Positions 37,900-49,266 are shown, counted from the stretch's first letter. The stretch: DNA of 64,000 bases from Limnoperna fortunei (GCA_944474755.1 OX104124.1:43043342-43107341); one strand, 5' to 3'. Numbers and translations: made by a program. Notes: generated by a model not told the origin, from the sequence alone.

Positions 37900-38018
37900 G
37901 GGTTATTGCATGAATATTGGGAAATATTGTCCCTCGCAAGATGCTATATTGCACTCGCAAGCTCGTGCAATATAACACTTGCTAGGGACAATATTTCCCA
38001 ATATTCATGCAATAACCC
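37900..38018. mobile_element. 119-bp hairpin element with perfect 35-bp arms
   Basis: The left arm (37900-37934, starting GGGTTATTGCATGAATATTG) and right arm (37984-38018) are exact reverse complements. The 49-bp centre contains a second perfect pair, TATATTGCAC and GTGCAATATA, so nearly the whole element can fold into one hairpin. It is probably a very short MITE. TATAATA lies near both borders, but I cannot fix the target duplication. A structured regulatory RNA is an alternative reading without further support. Confidence 0.8.
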
Positions 38019-38039
38019 TATAATATAAAGAACAAGGAA

Positions 38040-38190
38040 ATTGGAATCGACTAAATTTTTTACATTTATAATTTCAACTGTATATATTGCAATCAGTAAA
38101 TATGTAAATTTTCCTCATACACTGTTTATATTAATTTACAACGGCTTTACAATTTAGCACTCAAAGATTATTAATGCATAATTTAAAAAA
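38040..38190 (+). repeat. Local ~150-bp duplicated block carrying the Helitron-like insertion
   Basis: TATAATTTCAACTGTATATATTGCAATC and TCCTCATACACTG here recur with changes at about 40000-40065 (TATAATTTCAACAGTATATATTGCAATG, TCCTCATACACC). The CAACGGCTTTAC to GCATAATTT segment matches 36608-36655. The block is therefore one of several dispersed copies, and this copy received the element at 38191. Confidence 0.65.
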
Positions 38191-39909
38191 CTAGAGGCTC
38201 CCAGGAGCCTGTAATCGCTCACCTGGAATCCAAATGACTTAAACTATATTAAAATTTTTGAAATTAACAGTTTCTGTCTAGTTGTTATAGCTTTTAAGTT
38301 ACTGTGCAAAAACTAAACATTTCTTCAAAAAATTTGTTAAATACAATAACTCCTATAAGGTGCCATCGACAATTTCTGAAAATTAAATGGTTTTTAGGCA
38401 TTGTCCTTTAGGGTACTTTAGAAATTTACAGTTTTACTCCACTAATAGGTGCGTTATAGACTAATTTATAATTAAAAAACTGTTCATTTGTCCAAATTCA
38501 TAATGAAAGGGCAATAACTCCTATAAAGAGTCATCTTGCAATTTTGGACTAAGCAATCATTTGTAGGGCTTCTATTGCTGATCATTTGTGCAATTTACAG
38601 TTTTAATCTAGCTACTATAGTTTTCAAGTTACAGGACAAAAATGGAAAATTTCATAACAAAATTGTCATTTAAGGGCAATAACCCCAATAAGGAGTCATC
38701 TGACAATTTCAGACCTATTAAATGAATTGTAGGGCTTTTTTTGCTGATCATTTTTGCAATTTATTATTTCACTCTAGCTGTTATGGTTTTTAAGTTACAG
38801 GACAAAAACGGAAAATTTCATAAAAAATTGCAATTTAAGGGCAATAACTCCTATAAGGAGTCATCTGACAATTTCAGACTTAAATAGTAATTTGTAGGGC
38901 TTGTATTGCTGATCATTTTTGCGATTAACAGTTTCACTCTAGCTGTTACAGTTTTTAAGTTACAGGACAAAAACGGAAAATTTCATAAAAAATTGTCATT
39001 TATGGGCAATAACTTATTTAAGGAGTTGTCTGACAATTTCAGATCAATCAAGAGAATTGTAGGATCTTAATTGCTGATCATTTGTGCAATTTACAGTTTC
39101 AATCTAGCTGCTATAGTTTTCAAGTTACAGGACAAAAACGGAAAATTTCATAAAAAAATTGCCATTTAAGGGCAATAACTCCTATAAGGAGTCATCTTAC
39201 AATTTCAGACTAATACAGTGAATTGTATGGCTTGTATTGTTGATCGTTTTTGCTATTTACAGTTTTACTCTAGCTGTTATAGTTTTAAAGTTACAGGAAA
39301 AAACGGAAAATTTCATAAAAAATTACCATTTAAGGGCAATAACTCATATAAGGAGTCATCTGACAATTTCAGACCAATCAAGTGAATTGTAGGACTTTTA
39401 TTGCTGATCATTTTTGCCATTTACAGTTTCACTCTACCTCGTATAGTTTAGGTTAAGGTTATATTGTAAATACCAAAAATTTTGTCAAAAATCGTCAAAA
39501 AAGGGCGATAACTCCTACAAGACGCCAATACACAACTTCGCACTAATAGCAACTATTGTAGACCTTAATGTGTTGATCAATTTGAAGTAACGGTTTTCTC
39601 TATAGCTATTATAGTTTTTTAGATAATGATCAAAAACCTGTGTTGACCCCCATGTTCTATTTTTAGTAACAGCGGCCCATATTTGTCTGTTGATCAACAC
39701 CCTGGGTACAAACTTGAAACTAGGAACCCTAAGGATGATTGTGGCCAAGTTTGAAAAAAATTGGCCCAGTGGTTTCAGAGGAGAAGATTTTTGAAAAAGT
39801 TTACGACGGACGACAGACGACGGAGGACGGACGACAGACGACGGACGACGGACGACGGACGCCAAGTGATAGCAAAAGCTCACATGGACCTTCGGTCCAG
39901 GTGAGCTAA
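38191..39909 (+). mobile_element. Non-autonomous Helitron-like element with eight ~165-bp core repeats
   Basis: The element starts CTAGAGGCTCCCAGGAGCCT, whose AGGCTC and GAGCCT form a tight hairpin, and ends at CTAA (39906-39909) followed by T. A second hairpin, TGGACC-TTC-GGTCCA (39885-39899), sits 6 nt before CTAA. GCTCACCTGG (38217-38226) and CCAGGTGAGC (39897-39906) are perfect subterminal inverted repeats. The interior has about eight core units of ~165 bp whose GGGCAATAACTCC-type starts lie at about 38344, 38509, 38674, 38839, 39004, 39170, 39335 and 39503. A (GACGGAC)n tract occupies 39805-39860. There is no Rep/helicase gene. Hairpin, CTRR end, insertion before T, lack of target duplication and tandem core repeats fit bivalve Helitron/HINE elements such as pearl. 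The minus frame at 39515-39937 is a shadow of it. Confidence 0.82.
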
Positions 39910-39974
39910 TAAATATTGTATAATCATAAACTTGCAAAAATCTATAGAAATAAATCTACTCTCACAATTATATG

Positions 39975-40065
39975 CACGGTGTTTATAAATTTTTGACACC
40001 TATAATTTCAACAGTATATATTGCAATGATTGAATATGCAAATGTTCCTCATACACCAATTATAA
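39975..40065 (+). repeat. Third copy of the local duplicated block
   Basis: GTGTTTATAAATTTTTGACACC, TATAATTTCAACAGTATATATTGC and GTTCCTCATACACC parallel 38045-38135. It lies just beyond the Helitron-like element, so the block is tandemly repeated with the element between two copies. Confidence 0.65.
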
Positions 40066-41030
40066 ACCCTTGTGAAGGTTGTTTCCCTCGGTCAAGTAAT
40101 CCGGGAAACAACCCATCCCCTCGTGTGTCTGTTTCCCTTTAGAGATCGCGTTTAATGCTATTACTAACTGTGGTTGAATAATTCAATCCTCCTCCCTTAA
40201 ATTTACAATGTCGCTTATTTAATGTAGTTAAGGACTACGTTTCAATATTTATTACGAGAGGCCCCTTATACAGATGTAGTTTTGGGATACATGTGTGTAA
40301 AAAAAAAGTCATGGGATCAATATGACCAAACCTTTTTTAGATGTTAGCTTAACCCACTCCCTAGCTGGTGTAATAATTTTTTTCATTCACGCAAGCTTAA
40401 TCCAGTTACTCTCACCTACGTTTACCATTATTGTTCTGAGATTAACAAAAATTAAAGCCAATCAGACACCTGAAAACATCTATATATTTATTATATTACC
40501 GTAATTACATTAAAGAATTGATCATTTATGGCAACATAAGTTGTAAGGAGTAGGGACTGTGGTTATACCATGTCAACACCACGTATTTTGCACTTTTCAA
40601 TTTCTTTTTCTTACTTTGCTGTACATACTTGTATATTAAAATCGTTCCACATTTTGTAGATTGTACATCTATATCCCTAATCAAATATGGTCATGAATGA
40701 TTTGGTCTCACTTTCATAAAACTTCTCAAATTGAGAGTTTGTTCCTCAAATTTGAAGTTTCCAGCAATCTGATTGGCCAATATTTGAGTTGGGGATGAGT
40801 TGAGGAAATCCTGAAATTTGAGATGTTTTAAAATATGAAACAGTGCCCTGTACGTGTAAAGTGGAATTTATATCATTGAGAAAATTCTGATGTTTTAAAA
40901 TTTGCGTTCTGAAGATTCAATTTGAAATTAAAACTTCTGAAAATAAATCTCCATGTCTCACTGTCGATGGCGCATTTTCTAGCAGAGAATGGGTCTTCTA
41001 TGAGTGGCAGTTCATGTCATTATTGCGCTG
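40066..41030. other. No gene; small hairpin
   Basis: GGTTGTTTCCC and GGGAAACAACC near 40078-40112 form an 11-bp stem hairpin. Further on, near 40730-40830, several TCAAATTTGA-like inverted snippets occur. No coding feature is supported; the plus frame at 40322-40504 lacks recognisable similarity. Confidence 0.4.
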
Positions 41031-41033
41031 TTT

Positions 41034-41285
41034 TGTAACGCGCTGGTTTTACGAACGGGCTACTTCCTTATAGTAACGCGCTACGTTAAGAAAGTAGCGC
41101 ATTACTTTAAAATGGTAAAAGCAGCGCGTTACTTATTGAAAGCAGCGAGCTACTTTATACTCATTCCAGTTTAAGGACTGTAACGCGCTACTTCGTGAAA
41201 GTAACGCGCTACTTTTTAAAAGTAACGTACTAATTTGTGACAGTAACGCGCTACTTTCTAAAATAGCGCGTTACTTTATTAATGT
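41034..41285. repeat. Cluster of AGTAACGCGCTACTT-type repeats in both orientations
   Basis: About nine occurrences of a near-palindromic motif, TAACGCGCTACTT or its complement AAGTAGCGCGTTA, are spaced roughly 22-30 bp with A/T-rich linkers. The motif core GCGC stands out in an AT-rich region and gives several CpG sites. Individual copies are diverged (for example GCAGCGAGCTACTT, GTAACGTACTAATT). There is no coding potential. The function, if any, is unknown. Confidence 0.8.
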
Positions 41286-41289
41286 GGAA

Positions 41290-41880
41290 AAGCAAATTCA
41301 ACCAAATGTAGTTACCAATCAAATTGAAGTTTACAAAAGTACCAAGTGTAGTCGCATTTTAGAAGAAATAACGCTTCATTCCCCCTGTTTTTCATCCCGC
41401 GTTAAAGTATAAAATTTAAGAAGATGGACAGATTCAGTCAATCTAGTTAGTTTCTTCAACTGGTGGCTTTTTAAACCAAGCCAATTATATTACTATTTAA
41501 GTAACTAACTTTTTTGCTCAAAACTGTTAACATTGACTCAAAATAAAACAATATTTTTTATTTGTATCATTAATTAGCATGACATTTATTTAATACAATT
41601 GTATTTTTTGGTCTTAAAATAAAGTTAAACAATAACTTCAATTATGGGTCGGATACCTTAAAATTCACACATTGAAAACTCTAATAACATTTTAGATATG
41701 CGTTTTTTTCTTCACAATTTGTGCAAGAATTTTTAGAATACAACATATATTTTTCTAAGATTTACACGGGTTTATCTATGTCTAGTCGTTTTCTTTACCG
41801 CCACAATTAAAAAACCCCAACTTTTTCATTTGACGTCGATGTTGTTTCAAACTAAGTTGAATTAAAATATTCGATAAGGA
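41290..41880. other. No recognisable feature
   Basis: AT-rich DNA between the GCGC-motif cluster and the reverse transcriptase relic. It may include the degraded upstream part of that element, but no conserved residues are visible. Confidence 0.35.
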
Positions 41881-42720
41881 AAATATTAGTGCGCAAAACG
41901 TTGTATGTGTGCGAATTTGATTACAATTTGAGCAGAAATCTCCTGACCACTATTTTAACATTAGTAAACACGGGACTTCAAAAATACAGTGATACTTTCT
42001 ACTCCATGAGTGGAATAAAGGAAATGTGGATATTAAAAAATTCAAAAGACCTGATAGACATCTTGAAGTCAAAATCTCTTTCCCATTGTAACAGCATTAA
42101 AACGTTTGATTTTTCGACACTATACGCAGCTTAAAACCAGGCTTAAAGATCTTATAAAAACTCTGCTTTTTCAAGAAAAACGGAAAAAGAGGACATGTTT
42201 TTCAAAAGACTGGTGGTATTCCAATGGGTACTAATTGTGCTACTCTCCTCGCCGGCCTGTTTTTGTACTCTTACGAGGCTGAATTCTTCGAAGGCCTACT
42301 GAAGAAGAAAGAAAAGACACTGACCCAGACCTTTAATTTAACATCTCGCTACATTGATGATATTTTGTCCCTCTATTTACATTCAATTTACCCTAGCGAG
42401 CCACCAATACACTAAGGTCAGCCTCTTACATAGACCTACTTCTAGAATTAGACTCAGGAAAACTACAAACTATATAAATATATATAAACTCTACGACAAA
42501 CGTGATGACTTCAACTTTCCAATTGTCAACTTCCCGTTCATCGACAGCAACATTCCAGCAGCTCCAGCGTTTGTGTAAATTTCGCAACTTATACGTTATT
42601 CTAGATCCTACGATCGGTATTCCAATTTTCTAGACCGATCACTGCTGTTGACTGCTAAACTACTCAAACTTCGCTAAGTCATAGGTAGTGTTGTAGTGTT
42701 TCCTGTTTCTGGATTTGACA
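41880..42720 (+). pseudogene. Broken reverse transcriptase, Penelope-like type
   Basis: Conserved RT blocks appear in order but in different frames. About 42000-42134 encodes EMWILKNSKD and then IKTFDFSTLY (motif A region), ending at a premature stop. About 42200-42415 encodes GGIPMGTNCATLLAGLFLYS and then RYIDDILSLY, which holds the YxDD catalytic box. About 42450-42578 encodes LYDKRDDFNFPIVNFPFIDS, and later codons to about 42675 keep remnants such as FLDRSLLLTAKLL. Frameshifts, stops and internal deletions remove any chance of function. The GIPMGTNCAPLLADLF and RYIDD signatures are typical of an abundant metazoan RT group that I place near Penelope-like elements; the exact clade is uncertain. 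No GIY-YIG endonuclease is visible. Confidence 0.82.
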
Positions 42721-43305
42721 TTACCCTGGAGATGACAGTGAGTAACTCGACGGGTGTCTAATTAGAGGCAGGCACTTCTTACTCGTCCGGAACACATGAG
42801 TGCCCCCATGGTAGATCATGAAATATATTGGGTTCGGGTTACTCTCTTTCTGTTTTTTATGTTTTTGGTTTTGTGTTGTGTTTTCTTTGCTATTTTCTTT
42901 TCAATATTAACAAAAAAACCGAATAAAACCGATTTACAGTGAGAGGGTATAGAACCAGCCTTAAGAGAACTCTGGTTGTGTGGAAAATCTATAAGCCGAA
43001 TGCCATACAAATATTTCTTAACCATACTTTAACACATGCTACAGGTTTTTAAAGTCGACTATACTGTACAATAGTGGGGCAGAATTTCCATAAACAAGTA
43101 ATCATACGTCAGTACTTAATACAGGATTTGGGTGCTACTATATTCAATAAAGGTCCTTTACCTTCGTCTATATAATCCCCGGAGTCATAAACCTGATATT
43201 CCCTCCGGATATCGAATACCCGTATCGTATCGCATATACCCTTACCCTGTATAGTACATGCCGTATAGTATACTCTCGATAAAAAATACATGGCAAAATC
43301 CTTAG

Positions 43306-43500
43306 CGTATGCTGTATAACCAATCGACCAATATCAGTTCTCAAGCCTAACGGTCCTCGAGGCTGTTATTGGTCTACCTTGGTGATACAGCATGCGATAC
43401 AGAGTTTATATGATACATGAGTAAATCGCATGTTGTATCACTCAGCCAAAATTAGTGCTCTGATATAGAGGCGCGGGAGGCTGCTATTTGGTTCTTCGAT
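43306..43500. repeat. Small foldback repeats
   Basis: GTATGCTGTATAACCAATCGACCAATA at 43307 and TATTGGTCTACCTTGGTGATACAGCATGC at about 43367-43396 form imperfect inverted arms around a short loop with CCTCGAGG. A related copy follows, with GCATGTTGTATCACTCAGCC at 43429 and GAGGCTGCTATTTGGTTCTTCG near 43478. These look like short MITE remnants. Confidence 0.55.
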
Positions 43501-43794
43501 GACCTTCGAAAAAAAACTGATGTATATAAACTTATAATCATCCGAATACAGCTGAGATAATGACTAAAAGACACCAGACCTAATGGGTAAATGCAGTAAA
43601 AAACGAAATACCCACAATTTGATGATATTTATTTATTTTGTATAGTGTATATGAAGAGTACTTATTAAACAATATGAAGTGCTTGGCCCATTTTGAGCAA
43701 CATCACGGGTGGAGTCGATAAACGACGTAATCTGCGTTCGAAATCATCCCATGTTCTATTGGCATAATTGTGTTAATTATTTACCATCACTATA

Positions 43795-44505
43795 AACTAA
43801 CGAGACACGTAATACAGTGATATACAATAGAACCAATCACCAGACCAAAAGTACACGTAATACAGTGTATAGAGTAAATTTTCACCACCAGGCCATACCT
43901 ATAATACACGTAATACAGTGATATACAGTAACATCCACAACCAGGCCATACCTGTAATTCACGTAATACAGTGATATACAGTAACATCCACCACCAGACC
44001 ATACCTATAATACACGTAATACAGTGATATACAGTAGCATCCACCACCAGGCCATACCTATAATACACGTAATACAGTGATATATAGTAACATCCACCAC
44101 CATGCAGGCCATACCTATAATACACGTAATACAGTGTATACAGTAACGTCCACCACCAGACCACACCTATAATACACGTAATACATTGATATACAGTAAC
44201 ATCCACCACCAGGCCATACCTATAATACACGTAAAACAGTGTATACAGTAACATCCACCACCAGACCATACCTATAATACACGTAATACAGTGTATACAG
44301 TAACATCCACCACCGGACCATACCTATAATACACGTAATACAGTGATATACAGTAATATCCACCACCAGACCATACCTATAATACACGTAATACAGTGAT
44401 ATATAGTAACATCCCCCACCAGCTAGACCATACCAATAATACACGTAATACAGTGTATACAGTAACATCCACCACCAGACCATACCTGTAATACCCGTAA
44501 TACAG
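43795..44505 (-). repeat. 51/53-bp satellite, left (inverted) arm of a giant palindrome
   Basis: About 14 units of CCTATAATACACGTAATACAG, then TGATATACAGTAACATCC, ACCACCAGGCCATA. Units are 53 bp with GTGATATACAG or 51 bp with GTGTATACAG. The array faces the opposite way to the copy at 44506-45577. Minus-strand open frames here (43790-44269, 44220-44483) repeat residues like LYTLYYVYYRYGLVV and are by-products of the repeat. Confidence 0.93.
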
Positions 44506-45577
44506 TTATAGGTATGGCCTGGTTGCGGATGTTACTGTATATCACTGCATTACGTGTATTATTGGTATTGTCTGGTGGTGGATGTTACTATATACACTGT
44601 ATTACGTGTATTATAGGTATGGCCTTGTGGTGGATGTTACTGTATACACTGTATTACGTGTATTATAGGTATGGTCTGTAGGTGGATGTTACTGTATACA
44701 CTGTATTACGTGCATTATAGGTATGGTCTGGTAGTGTATGTTACTGTATACACTGTTTTACGTGTATTATAGGTATGGCCTGGTGGTGGATGTTACTGTA
44801 TATCAATGTATTACGTGTATTATAGGTATGGCCTGGTGGTGGATGTTACTGTATACACTGTTTTACGTGTATTATAGGTATGGCCTGGTGGTGGATGTTA
44901 CTGTATATCAATTTGTTACGTGTATTATAGGTATGGCCTGGTGGTGGATGTTACTGTATACACTGTATTACGTGTATTATAAGTATGGTCTGGTGGTGGA
45001 TGTTACTGTATACACTGTATTACGTCTATTATAGGTATTGTCTGGTTGTGGATGTTACTATATATCACTGTATTACGTGTATTATAGGTATGGTCTGGTG
45101 GTGGATGTTACTGTATATCATTGTATAACATGTATTATAGGTATGGTCTGGTTGTGGATGTTACTATATATCACTGTATTACGAGTATTATAGGTATGGC
45201 CTGGTGGTGGATGTTACTATATATCACTGTATCACGTGTATTATAGGTATGGCCTGGTGGTGGATGTTACTATATTTATTTATTTATTTATTTTATTTGT
45301 TCAACACATTTACAATAAATGGTTATAACACATAAAATGTAATTAATACAACAACAGAAACTGGGTCTTGATACAATTCTACAACCATTCATCATAGTTG
45401 GTAAATAAATATAAAATTGCACCAAGATGCAGTTTTGAAAATAATGTTTGAATTATAACAAAGAACTATAGACTTGGAGCGGCAGTGACATAGAGAAAAG
45501 TACATTCATTTGATTATATATCACTGTATTACGTGTATTATAGGTATGGCCTGGTGGTGGATGTTACTGTTTATCAC
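44506..45577 (+). repeat. 51/53-bp satellite, right arm of the palindrome
   Basis: The same unit runs in the opposite orientation: TATAGGTATGGCCTGGTGG, TGGATGTTACTGTATA, TCACTGTATTACGTGTAT. There are about 15 units, the array being split at 45276-45514 by a retroposon; the final unit resumes at 45515 and ends near 45577. The junction with the left arm is near 44506, where CCCGTAATACAG meets TTATAGGTATGG with almost no spacer. The plus frame at 44738-45034 is a by-product. Confidence 0.93.
45276..45514 (-). mobile_element. 239-bp truncated retroposon inserted in the satellite
   Basis: The insertion starts on the plus strand with (TTTA)n, then TTTTATTTGTTCAACAC, so read on the minus strand it ends in an A-rich (AAAT)n tail after TTGTAAATG and AATAAA. 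Both borders carry TATAT (45271-45275 and 45515-45519), a possible 5-bp target duplication. The interrupted satellite unit continues cleanly after it. No coding sequence remains, as expected of a 5'-truncated LINE 3' end. Confidence 0.75.
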
Positions 45578-47910
45578 ATTGATTAAGTTTTTTTAAGAGT
45601 ATTTGTTTTTCTGATTTTTCAAAGCATGACATTTTTTCATCGATATCATTTGTTCTAGTCTTCATCTGAAATTCGGTCTATGGACGATTTTTTTATCTGT
45701 AGCTCTGTAATATTGCGAGAATAGAACTGTTTAAGTTATCTTAAAAATATGAATATCTTGTGTATATATTATATTAAGAATTTAGGTTATCTTTGCAGTG
45801 CATGCGATATATTCTTTTTTTTTAAATTTTGTCACAATTAACCAACTTTTGCTGCAAACTATAATTATTAAAATCTTTAATTAATACAAAGATTTATCTT
45901 ATTTAGTTTACTTCAGCTTTATTTATAGCATCCAAGAGATATATTTAAATGTCTCTAATTACATCCATCTGAGCTCTGAGGGAAGTTAAGTTTTATTACA
46001 CGTGATCCAAATAGCCATCTGGAATACATCGGCCATCTAATTACATTAGATGACATAATGTGTTAACCATTATATCCGATATATCACTTTAAATGTACAA
46101 TATACAAAACTAGGCTTAAATTATTATTATTACGTATTGCAGCACATAATATAATTCAAAAGGTACTCCAGGCTCTTAACAATAGCCCAAAATATACAAA
46201 AATATGCAATCTCATAAATCTAAATTCAGTCGAACACAAGTTATTAACGGTTAGTTATTATAGCTAGTGAATATAATTAATAAAAAAAATAATAAAAACT
46301 GGAACAGACATGCTTGACGGCATAAAAGATTGTAAAGAAAGTGGCAGCATCATAATCAATCACAGTGAATCTAACAAAGCCAAACAATGTCTAAATAACT
46401 AAAATACTATGCCAACACCAAAGGAAATATATCACTTAAAATTGGAGACAACACAAAAGTCAACGCGAATTATCACATAACTTTATGTAAAAAATCATGT
46501 TTAAAAAAAACATTCAAACACCCATCTTTTTCCACAAGCACATTCACACTCCGAAACCCAATAAATAAGAATATCATGGCTATAGTTTGGTTTAGATTAT
46601 ATATATCTTATTATTTACGTCTCTAATTTTGCCACCCTCAAAAATAAACAATATAGCTGCTTTTTGTATATATTTGTACATGTATTACAAAAGTGTTGCA
46701 TCCCCCTCCACAATCCTCGTAAAAATCAAGATGCTATAAGTCATTTTTCTAGTATTATTACAAAGAAAATCTTCAGCTGTTCATAGTTCAATTAAGGTGC
46801 AATTTATTATAGGGAGGAAATCTCATTATAGATGAATTATTTATAGTAGATAAAGTAGATTGGCACACACACATTTTTATGTATGACCTATTTTCCATCA
46901 CGCTATACATCACTTCTTATCGCAAGCAGTTGGGGTCAAAAATCGTACTTTTACATCAAATTCGGAATGATTTATTCTACAGTGTTATTCTACGTTCTAA
47001 ATTGTGATTTCTGTATTCTTAATATATTGATTTACAAATTAGCCATTAAACATTCATTCAAATTTTAACAGTCTAAATCCTAAATTCTTCGCCCGGTAAC
47101 TCATTTTTTCCTGTATAAGCTGATTTCTTCGTTCAACATTTAAAAAATACTAAATAACTGATTCTAAGATCTTGAGCACAATTGCTTTTATCAAATTGAT
47201 AGATGGAAGTATGCAATTCAGTATTCACACTTGTATATTTTATAATAAAAGCACTAACTTTAAAAAAAACAACAACAAAAGTTAAAAAATAGCAAAAGAA
47301 TCACTGATTTTTTTACTAGAATGTACAAGTTCGCGTAATCCTCTTATTATTATTTTTTTTTCATAAATTCTTTGCGTCGTTTTGCAGAACAGAAGAATTA
47401 TGAATTTTGACCCTAATTGCTCTCCTTAACTTTTGGCCTCACCATGGACTTCCTGCGTAGCGATGTTTGTGCTCACCGTGTTTGTGCACTACTGTACGTC
47501 ACTCTATCTATTGGAAAAATAACTCAATTGACTTTATTTTGCGATACAAACAACTGACGAATGTCCGTGTTAAGTTGATTAAAAGTATGTTGTTAGTATG
47601 TATTCACGCAGTGTAAAAAATATTGATTCAGACTACTTCAATGAAATTTTGTAATCAAGAACATGTCAAACAATCGACTTAAAAAATGGTGTTTCGAATT
47701 TGATAGACTTGTTTCTAGTAATTTAGTAGCTTGCAGTTCAAGTCACACAGCCATCTACAAATGTTAGAGTATACTTATCAAAGGATGGATAACATGTATT
47801 CTTTTGAACAAAAGTGCACGTGTCATTGTTTGAATAACACAGTAAAACGGCTTATAAAATACACGAAAAACAGTTAAAATGACGTCAATGAAACTGGATA
47901 AAAAACAACA
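45578..47910. other. No recognisable gene
   Basis: AT-rich DNA. Short plus- and minus-strand open frames (46883-47068, 47764-47958) have no recognisable family, and the surrounding sequence has many stops. No repeats of note were seen. Confidence 0.4.
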
Positions 47911-47913
47911 AAA

Positions 47914-47961
47914 AAGATGCATGTAGAAATGACATTTTAAGATCATTTCTACATGCATCTT
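47914..47961. repeat. Perfect 19-bp inverted repeat with 10-nt loop
   Basis: AAGATGCATGTAGAAATGA (47914-47932) and its exact complement (47943-47961) are separated by CATTTTAAGA. The stem can extend a few more pairs after a bulge (CAAA with TTTG). It could be a miniature element or a transcribed hairpin; it is shorter than most animal microRNA precursors. Confidence 0.7.
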
Positions 47962-48632
47962 AATTTGTCTAAAATATTTGATTGCATTATAAATATATAA
48001 GTGTTAATTATAAAATGTTAAAATGAAAAACTATGTACAAATTAAGATTGATAAGTCCAAATATTTCTGTAATACATGTAAAAAATAACAATTGCATATT
48101 TCGTTAAATACTTATATTCATATGTTAAACAATGAAAATGAAATTTAAGCGAATTTAAAAGATACATTATAACACTATTTTTTGTATGTAAGCACCATGA
48201 TTACTAACAATAATACAGAAACTCTAAAAAATATTCAAAATTTTACAACATGTCTATATTGCAATAATCAAACAGAAATCTTTTGAAGCTTATAAATCTT
48301 GGTCCTGTATTTCAATTTTAAATGACAAACAATATCTCAAGACGTTTTACCTAGTTTCCTTCAAGCTAAAGTATCCTGTGATTTTAAACCATCCACAAGA
48401 AAATCCCTGCTATGGTGGGATGTCGCTACCCTAAAGTGCTCATTTCCTCCATATCATGCACTATTAGACGAACAGTATAATTAATATTTAATAAGAGTTT
48501 TTTTTTCATAAACACTTAACGAACATGCGTAAGTTTAGTACGTTTGTATAGTGTTAAATAAGTACTGTTTGCATTTCAGTCCGGAAACGGAACCTTATAA
48601 TGAAATAGATCCAGGAACAAATTTGAAATAAA

Positions 48633-48638
48633 TTTATT
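48633..48638 (-). promoter_or_regulatory. Candidate polyadenylation signal of the IAP gene
   Basis: AATAAA on the minus strand, 70 bases after the IAP stop codon at 48708. The spacing suits a short 3' untranslated region. It is a motif call only. Confidence 0.5.
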
Positions 48639-48707
48639 ATCTTTAATCAATCTGATAAACTTCACATTTGAGGTATTTGTATTTTTTAAAAACAAATCTT
48701 CTATTTT

Positions 48708-48904
48708 TTAAGCAAGAAATGTCTTAACTGTGCCTTTCACATAAGCCCGACATATAGGGCACTTCCTCATGGCTGGAGCACAGTCCGAGCAGCATACAAG
48801 ATGGCCACAAGGAAGAAACGCAATACACGCATCAAATTCTAGACATATTTTACATAGCCGTTGGTCCCTAAGCTGCTTATTTTCCTCCAAGAGTAATTCT
48901 GTAT
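48708..48904 (-). CDS. IAP coding exon 4 (C-terminal RING finger)
   Basis: 197 bp including the TAA stop at 48710-48708. The acceptor is TTATTCTTATAG before ATACAG. Completing the split Asp codon, it encodes a short charged helix (LLLEENKQLRDQRL) and the whole C3HC4 RING, ending FLA. RING plus a short hydrophobic tail at the extreme C-terminus is the usual IAP arrangement, needed for dimerisation and E3 activity. Confidence 0.93.
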
Positions 48905-49217
48905 CTATAAGAATAAAAATAAAAACGTGTTACATTGTCATGTGAAAGAAGTACACATGTAGCAGTAACAGATTTATTAATTGATGTTTCAACACTCATG
49001 GTTTGACATCCATGAAAATAAATGTCCTCGGTTATAAACAAATATTAGTATTTTGTGGTCATGCGTTGATTAGGATCCTTTAATTCCGAGGCCAAAGTTT
49101 TAGGAGTGCAAAAATCTTTTTTTTAAATAAATGAAAAGCAACAAAATCTCAAAGGATATGTTTACAAAGAACTTATGTTTACACAGTGCTTCAGATTCAT
49201 TTTTGGTAGGATACCTA

Positions 49218-49266
<49 letters not shown>

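Noticed and set aside
39515..39937. 140-codon minus-strand frame
   Set aside because: It lies inside the Helitron-like element, and part of it is the translated GACGGAC tract.
43790..45034. Tyr/Trp-rich open frames in both orientations
   Set aside because: They are the same 51/53-bp satellite read in inverted arms, with no unique sequence.
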